The notes under the pieces: model-generated
The model's database searches: none
Seen by the model: the letters and a program-made list of their open reading frames with translations, nothing else
Told to the model about the DNA's origin: nothing
Position numbers and translations under genes: made by a program
Source: Podila epigama
Taxonomy: Eukaryota; Mortierellomycota; Mortierellomycetes; Mortierellales; Mortierellaceae
Reading direction: 5' to 3'
NCBI GenBank assembly: GCA_015679605.1
Contig: JAAAVE010000748.1
Span: forward strand, 1-14,029
Length of the DNA: 14,029 bases
Part shown: in pieces, positions 8,691 to 14,029 of the stretch
How the letters are laid out: the number at the start of each line of letters is the position of its first letter
Numbering within the stretch: the first letter of the stretch is position 1

Positions 8691-8715
8691 GCATGCATGG
8701 CATGCATGCATGCGC
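8691..8715. repeat. GCATGC-rich palindromic cluster
   Basis: The stretch reads GCATGCATGG followed by CATGCATGCATGCGC, with five CATG cores in 25 bp and overlapping GCATGC palindromes. It lies about 55 bp upstream of the TATA candidate of the Gln/His-rich gene, where an upstream activating site could be. It may equally be a simple CATG microsatellite. Confidence 0.6.
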
Positions 8716-9283
8716 CTTTCATTTTTTTTCTTCTGTCGATTTATGACGCTTTTTGGACGCTTGATATTTTTCCCGCTTTGTATACATTGGCGCGCATTGG
8801 TGTGCAAAGGTTGAAAAAATGTTTAGGTTTATTGTGTATTCTATGGATAAAGTGAAGAAGTATTGACAGAGACAAGTGCACACAGAAAGAGATGTGAAAA
8901 GAGTAAGAAAGAAAGAATGACAAACAGAAAGAAAGAGAAAATGAGAAATAGAAAAAAAAGGTATGGAATCTATAGAAAGTGCCGAAGAGGAATAGACCCA
9001 GCGCTGCTTGTGGTGTTTCTTTCTTCTGTCTTTCTTCTGTCATCGCGTAAAAGAAAGTAAAGGAACTAGTCTCCACCTTTTTTGCAAACCCACGTCACCA
9101 TTGGCGCAGCAATCAAGTGAGTAATAACGAACAGAAAAAGACAAAGAATTGTACAAACGATAATTCGATCTTGCGAATAAAAGTGAAAAGAGAAAGAGGG
9201 AGGATAGGAAAAAAGTTATAGGACCGTCCGTGAGGGACGGGAAAGATATTGAAAGGCACTTCGTGTTACTCAGCTTTACGCGA

Positions 9284-9375
9284 TTAGAAAGGAAAGGCTT
9301 TCATCCATCCGTGGGACATGTGTGGTTGTGCATGGTGGCCATGCGCCTGTGGCTGCGGTTGTGGTGGTGGCGGTG

Positions 9376-9406
<31 letters not shown>

Positions 9407-11452
9407 CTGCTGTTGATGTTGTTGATGTTGTGAGTGGTGGCTATGATGATGGCCTTGCTCGGATGCCGGAAATCCCGAGGGGACAATGGGCATAAAATGG
9501 GTCGAGATAGAGGACGGGAACGAAAAGTGCTCATATTGAGGCATGGGCGACGACCGTGGCGACTCGCCATTGGGATTCGGGGTGGACAACAATCCATCCG
9601 AGTTTTCATCATCGTATGGCTTGTGGACGTCGCCAGGAGCGACAGATTTGAGGTCAAGTCGGATGGTGTCAAAGCGGGGCACCATGTTGTTGAGGTGGTC
9701 AAGGTGGTCAAGCGAATACATCGAGCTGTTACCAAAGGAGTAGCTAGAATGTCCCATCATGTCGAAAGAATCATCGTCGTTCATGGACGAAGATCCCATG
9801 GCGGACCCGGGTCGGATAATAGGCGTACCTCCAGGTGACATTGGAGGCGAGTAATCGCGACTATATTCAGAGGACGCGTCCTGGTTGGTCGACCCAGTGT
9901 AACTGTTGGAGAGGTGAAGCGACGGTGGCCGGGACATGAAGCCCGCTGTGGCCATGCCTGTGTTGCCGAGGCCATCGTGGGAGCACAACGAACTCGACAT
10001 TGTTTGTTGTGGATCACCCAGTGCCACAGGGTCTTGCTTGGGGTTGCCGTTGTTATTACCGCTACTTCCACCGTCAGAGGCGTGGCTGTCGTACCGGCGA
10101 TGAGCATTCGCCTTCTTGGAATGGGTTCGCAAATGGGCCGAAAAGTTATCCGACCGGCTAAAGGACTTGTTACATCCAGCAAACTCGCATTGGAAGGGTC
10201 TCTCCTTGGTGTGGACGAGCATGTGACGCTTGAGATGTTCGAAGCGCTTGAAGCTCCATTCACAGCTGGCAAACTTGCACGGATGCTTGTTGTTGGAGCC
10301 GCTGCCGGTGGAAGAGACACTGGTTGTGGAACAGATCGAATTATTGCGTTTGACCTTGGCACTGGAAGTGCTTCGGATGGCGCCACCCGTGGTCGTCATG
10401 GAAGAGTTAGTGGTTGTGGCACTGGAAGGAGGTGTGGTATTATTGCCCCCAAGACCACCAAAAGTCTCGGTCATGGGCGAAGAAGCGTTGGACAATGTCG
10501 AAGGCATAGCATGATTGAGGCCGTGCTGTTGGTTTTGTAAATTGTGGGAAGAGTGGTTGATGTTATTGCTACTGTTAGAGTGGTAATGATGTTGCTGTTG
10601 TTGATGCTGTGGATGTGAGTATTGTTGGTTCAGGTGTTGATTTTGGAGCATTTGTTGTTGAGAGAACTGGGTACGGTAGTAATGCATGGTAGCGGGATCG
10701 AGATGAGCAGCATCCAACTGGTGAAGGCCAGGAGGTGGCAAGCTCGAGAGCGAGGACGAAGGGTTGGTCATGGATGAGTTCGACGAAAGCGAGGACCAAG
10801 AGCCTTGACGCTGCATGTACTTTTCTTCAGAGATTTTGCGCTTGTGCTCGGTCTGGTCAACAGAGAGAATGGGAACCGAGTTACGCCTGAAGGGCTCGTA
10901 CAGCGAGTTCTGGTTATGACCAGAGTTGTTCATGGTCAAAAACGATGATGCAGAAGAGGATGTGGTCAAGGCTGGGTGCGAGGTAGGAGTGATGACAGGC
11001 GAGGAAGGAGCAGATAAAGGGCCGACACCACCAGAGGAGGATGAGGGTCCATTTTGAGAGAATATGGATCCGCAGGACGTGAAGCCAGTGGAGGATGGAG
11101 CGGAAGAATAATTGTTAGCGGTCTGAAAGTGGTGGAGTGAACTGGCACTGGCACCATTCCCATTCCCGCCCCCGCCCCCGGTTGCAGTCAGGGAGAGTGG
11201 ATGAGGCGCGGTGGCAGAACGGAGCATGCCATTGCTCTTGCATCCCTTGAGCTTTGTATGCTTGGGCCCGGCTGCAGTGGTGGGCATGGGAGGGAGGGCG
11301 GCGGTGGTATTGGAGTCTTCCTGTTTGATGTCATCCATGGGTGACGATGGGCGGACCCCATAGCTGTTGCTTGTATTAGTGTTGTGATTAATGCTGTCGC
11401 AAGACGAAGGATAGTCTTGGCTGGACGAGGTCTGGTGCGTTTCGGTTTCCAT
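9284..11452 (-). CDS. C2H2 zinc-finger transcription factor, Msn2/Msn4-like fingers
   Basis: One uninterrupted frame of 722 residues; the first true ATG is at 11452 (the open frame extends two codons further, without an ATG). Two tandem fingers span 392-444: finger 1 Cys392, Cys397, His410, His414 and finger 2 Cys422, Cys427, His440, His444, both CX4CX12HX3H and joined by HTKERPF. Recognition helices RFEHLKR and RSDNFSA carry the contact residues of yeast Msn2 (RHEHLKR, RSDNLSQ), so an AGGGG-type stress element is the predicted target. Fungal BrlA has similar fingers and is an alternative relative. The rest is disordered and Ser/Asn/Gln-rich, with 13 consecutive Gln (680-692) followed by Pro and Gln/Pro repeats. 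Possible control sites are a SUMO motif IKQE (42-45) and protein kinase A-type sites RRNS (Ser192) and KRKIS (Ser208). The segment VPRFDTIRLDLKSV (about 591-604) looks conserved. It should act in the nucleus; the pathway is inferred from the fingers only. Confidence 0.88.
9373..9433. repeat. CTG/TTG microsatellite encoding the polyglutamine tract
   Basis: Mixed GCT, GTT and GAT triplets encode His and Gln near the C-terminus of the zinc-finger factor. CAA and CAG codons are mixed, which usually lowers slippage. Confidence 0.8.
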
Positions 11453-11473
11453 TGCCAAAGATATGCTTTCTAT

Positions 11474-11803
11474 TCACAGAGTTGTGCGAACGTAGCAAGC
11501 GTCAATGTCAGCTGTCAAGTTGGCGGTAAGGTCTGTGTATTCATGCAAGTGTGGAAGTGTGCCAATGCGCGCGAGTGTGGATAGGTGCGCGTATGAATGT
11601 AAAGAAGATGACGAAAGAAAATGGAGACTGGGGGAATGGGAAAAGTGGTAAAAACACACGAGATGGAAGTTGTTTGATATCTGGTCAATTGGGAATTGTG
11701 CATTTGGAAACTGTGCATTGGCTAAAAATTCATGCTGTGGAAGGGTGTCTTCATAGACCCATTGCCTGTGGAAGGGAACGAAGGTGAAGAGGATGTTTGA
11801 CAT
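11474..11803 (-). other. Possible upstream ORF in the leader of the zinc-finger gene
   Basis: An ATG at 11803 opens a 109-codon frame that stops 21 nt before the ATG of the zinc-finger gene. The predicted peptide has a short internal repeat (NAQFP twice) and otherwise no recognisable domain. If the mRNA starts upstream of 11803 this ORF would be met first by ribosomes and could limit translation. A pyrimidine tract ending CCACAG (at about 11766 on the minus strand) could be a splice acceptor that removes its start. Transcript structure is unknown. Confidence 0.3.
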
Positions 11804-11947
11804 GCAATGTCTATGCCTCAATCCACATGAACACGGTAAAGCAAGGTACTAAAGCTCAAAACAATACGCGAAGGTAAACGCAGCATCACAATGGTTCTTT
11901 TTTTTCTTTTTTCTTTTTTCGGGATAGGTCGGTACTTTGCCTCATAT

Positions 11948-11952
11948 AGGGG
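11948..11952 (+). promoter_or_regulatory. AGGGG (stress-element-like) site upstream of the zinc-finger gene
   Basis: AGGGG lies about 500 bp upstream of the ATG at 11452 and reads CCCCT on the coding strand, directly followed by TATATG. It matches the site predicted from the factor's own finger residues, so self-regulation is possible. A 5-bp match is expected often by chance. Confidence 0.25.
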
Positions 11953-12526
11953 TAGAAGAACAATAAGAAAAAAACGTACAGGAAGCACAAGACAAAAGAG
12001 ACGAAGGGACGAATGAAAGGGTAGAAATGAAGGAAAGAACAAAACTGGGGGTTCTTGGGAATGAATGTCATATCATATCCATTCTCTTTTCTGTACGCCG
12101 CGAGAACATTCTGTTAGTTTTTCTCATGCACAGGACCCATTCAAAGGCTCCATGATCGCAAACTCATCAAACATACAATCCGAAATGAAACAAAGGAAGA
12201 GAGTTGAAGTACAATGGCCATGGTTGCACATTCACACACACATATTCATCCTTCTGGGACAGGTAATAGCACAAATGAAATGGGAAAAATAAATAAAAAA
12301 AGAACAAGAATAGACCAATGGTAGACCTGCAGTGGCAAGAGATACGATAAGATCTTCTTGTCATATGTGAATTACAAGAGCATCATCATCAAAGGGGGTG
12401 GAAGTATGGAAAGGGAGAAGAACAGCATTGCATTGCATTGACGAAAAAAAAGAGTACATTGCTGAGGATACATCCTGGCTGAAAGAGAATCGTACCAAGT
12501 TCCAAGAGAAGAACGCAATATGTGAG

Positions 12527-12550
12527 AAAGAAAGAAAGAAAGAAAGAAAA
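12527..12550. repeat. AAAG tetranucleotide microsatellite
   Basis: About six AAAG units in a row, followed by an A run. No function is suggested. Confidence 0.8.
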
Positions 12551-12650
12551 GAAAAAAAAAATGGTCCACTTTTCTCGAGTCCACAGGATAGGATTGGTCA
12601 AAAAGCAAACATGCTCCCTCGCGTTTACCAGCAGGACAAATAGAAGCACA

Positions 12651-12686
12651 GGAAAGCACAAAGGCATAGGAAAGCACAAAGGCACA
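12651..12686. repeat. 18-bp tandem duplication
   Basis: GGAAAGCACAAAGGCATA (12651-12668) is followed immediately by a copy with one change (12669-12686). Related AGCACA words continue to about 12775. It lies in A/C-rich non-coding DNA. Confidence 0.8.
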
Positions 12687-13681
12687 GAAATACAAAAAGC
12701 ACAAGCAAGCAAAACAAACATACAGCAAAGCAAAAGGAGAAAAAACAAAAGCAGAAGCACAGAAGCACAGAAGCAGAAAAAGTTCGCCCCCCCTCCTTTC
12801 CCCCCCCTTTTGACGAAAAATGTGGTTTTTTGTCCATGACTTGTCCCCACCCATCCGATCCATCCGCACATTCATGTTCACATCCATCCAAAACAAACAA
12901 CAAACACCCGGCAAGAACATTGAGTGTATGTGATGTGCTTCGTGCGTCGTTTCATGGGATGGGGGAAGGTGCTCGTCCCGGACATTGGTGTACCGATCCC
13001 AAACACGCACCGCGCCGTACACAGGACCCATGCACGAAACCAACCCTATGCATGCAATGCACGGAACGCACACACCACCAAAATGTTCACTCGGAACATA
13101 ATCCCAATTTGTTCGAAACGCACACGAATCCACACATAAATAAGACAGGCACACATTTGAACAGGCATGCAAACACACACACGATCTGCATCTTTCACAC
13201 ACACTCTTTCTCTTCTGCATGTGTAGTACAAAGATGCTATTTTGTCTGTAACCATTGCACTGCAGACTGCAAGAAAACGTTTTAACTATTTTTGCTCTCA
13301 TCTGAAGGTGGTTTTTTTGCAATTGTACGTCCATCCGTTTCGAGTTTGAAGGGGGAGGCGGCGGGGAAAAAAAGAGAGGACAACATGATTTCAAGAACAT
13401 GGAAGTATGAAAGAAAAGAAGGATGGAAGAATGAAAAATGACACGGGGGAAAAATGACAACGATGATGACTAGGAGGATTTTTTTTTTTTAGTCCTTACA
13501 TGTTTGTATCCAGTGAAAAGAACACAAGGATAATATTAAAATGACTGGATGACCTCGAACACACAGACAGAAAAAAGGGTACACGGATCCTGAATAGAGA
13601 TGATGTTCAAGCCCTGGGCATGTAGGGGTTGTAGGAGAGCAGAGGAAGATGGCGAGGGGTTGTAGGTACAATGAGGAGAAG

Positions 13682-13744
13682 GAGCTTGACGAGGAGGTGG
13701 TTGATGAGCTTGACGAGGAGATTCAACGAGGAGGTTTGACGAGG
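13682..13744. repeat. 24-bp-spaced direct repeats with a short open frame
   Basis: GAGCTTGACGAGGAG occurs at 13682 and again at 13706, exactly 24 bp apart, with degenerate copies after (CAACGAGGAGG, TTGACGAGG). A 36-codon plus-strand frame starts at ATG 13649 and ends at 13759, reading Asp/Glu-rich with ELDEEVVDELDEEIQ. The opposite strand is also open and Pro-rich. It could be a tiny peptide gene, a terminal exon or plain repeat; I cannot decide. Confidence 0.5.
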
Positions 13745-13790
13745 TCAAAGAGTTTTTGATCGACGTCCAGGGCCGAGGGTCACAGCTGGT

Positions 13791-13862
13791 TAGTTGTTCA
13801 GTTGTTCAGTTGTTCAGTTGTTCAGTTGTTCAGTTGGTCAGTTGTTCAGTTGGTCAGTTGGT
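13791..13862. repeat. Nine-unit 8-bp tandem array (CAGTTGTT / CAGTTGGT)
   Basis: The units are one TAGTTGTT, four CAGTTGTT, then CAGTTGGT, CAGTTGTT and two CAGTTGGT. Each of the last eight contains CAGTTG, which fits both an E-box (CANNTG) and, on the other strand, the Myb core CAACTG. The minus strand of the array has TGA in every frame, so no protein can read through it on that side. Confidence 0.85.
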
Positions 13863-14029
13863 CTGTGGGCAGGTCGGATAGATGGATGGATGGTCGTTCG
13901 ATGGAATGGTCGTTGGGATGGAGGAGTCGGATGGCTGGAATGAGGTGCAAAGTATGTGTGCGTACGCGTTGTGGTTGTGGTTTGTTTCTGTTTTGAGGGA
14001 AAGAAAAGGGTGAAAAGGGTGAAAAGGAT

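Larger units (their letters stand above)
8495..9283. other. Intergenic region: promoter of the Gln/His-rich gene and 3' region of the zinc-finger gene
   Basis: Both flanking genes are on the minus strand. Near 8494 are A/T-rich runs, a TATA-like site and a CATG-rich element. From about 8870 to 9060 the plus strand is purine-rich (GAAA repeats), making a C/T-rich tract on the coding strand. No further gene was supported. Confidence 0.6.
11453..14029. other. Long gene-poor region upstream of the zinc-finger gene
   Basis: About 2.6 kb without a convincing gene. From about 11453 to 12060 it probably contains the leader of the zinc-finger gene: the minus strand is C/T-rich near 11990-12050 and has an upstream ORF. 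The remainder holds AAAG repeats (about 12527-12550), an 18-bp duplication, A/C-rich low-complexity DNA, CA repeats (about 13130-13210) and two tandem arrays near the right end. Long open frames on both strands at 12372-13460 are of biased composition and are not called genes. Confidence 0.55.

Noticed and set aside
12836-13285. A plus-strand frame of about 149 codons rich in His, Thr and Cys that resembles a zinc-finger protein
   Set aside because: The Cys and His residues do not fall in a regular finger spacing and come largely from CACA repeats. The opposite strand is equally open.
12372-13460. A 362-codon open frame on the minus strand, with shorter overlapping frames
   Set aside because: The translation is dominated by Phe, Cys, Leu and Val from A/C-rich repeats on the other strand, several overlapping frames are open together, and no domain or coherent pattern is seen. 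Compositional bias explains the openness.
1-14029. tRNA or rRNA genes, transposon ends and CRISPR arrays
   Set aside because: No tRNA-like internal boxes with a foldable cloverleaf, no ribosomal sequence, no transposase or terminal inverted repeats, and no regularly spaced repeats with unique spacers were seen. The tandem repeats present lack spacers.

Overview
The window reads as nuclear DNA of a filamentous fungus. Genes lie on both strands with long spacers. The introns are short (138-159 nt) with GT...AG ends, and the proteins carry runs of Gln, His, Thr and Ser. Microsatellites and C/T-rich leaders are common. The gene styles suggest an early-diverging (Mucoromycota, Mortierella-like) fungus, but that placement is inference from general appearance, not from a search. 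No tRNA, rRNA, transposon, CRISPR or prokaryotic operon was seen.

Layout from left to right. Positions 1-1047 are repeat-rich spacer ending in the promoter of a two-exon gene (1048-1686, +) for a small, probably GPI-anchored secreted protein. Converging on it is a 581-residue SET/MYND-domain protein (1971-3716, -), a predicted lysine methyltransferase of the SMYD type. It shares a 210-bp divergent spacer with a four-exon gene (3927-7860, +). That gene encodes a 1163-residue protein with two BIR domains and a Survivin-like C-terminal helix, recognisable as fungal Bir1, the Survivin subunit of the chromosomal passenger complex. Next is a short unrecognised Gln/His-rich protein (8159-8494, -), then a 722-residue C2H2 transcription factor (9284-11452, -) whose two fingers resemble those of the stress regulators Msn2/Msn4. 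The last 2.57 kb (11453-14029) has no convincing gene. It holds the factor's probable leader, with a 109-codon upstream ORF, and several tandem repeats.

The genes do not form a pathway: they are independent eukaryotic genes covering the cell surface, protein or histone methylation, mitosis and transcription. I found no new multi-gene system. The most informative observations are the following. The introns sit at the same phase-0 position in both BIR domains of Bir1, apparently the position of the first intron of human Survivin. Bir1 intron 1 contains cell-cycle-box-like motifs. The SET/MYND protein lacks the usual Gly-rich S-adenosylmethionine motif. The zinc-finger residues predict AGGGG binding, and one such site lies in the factor's own upstream region.
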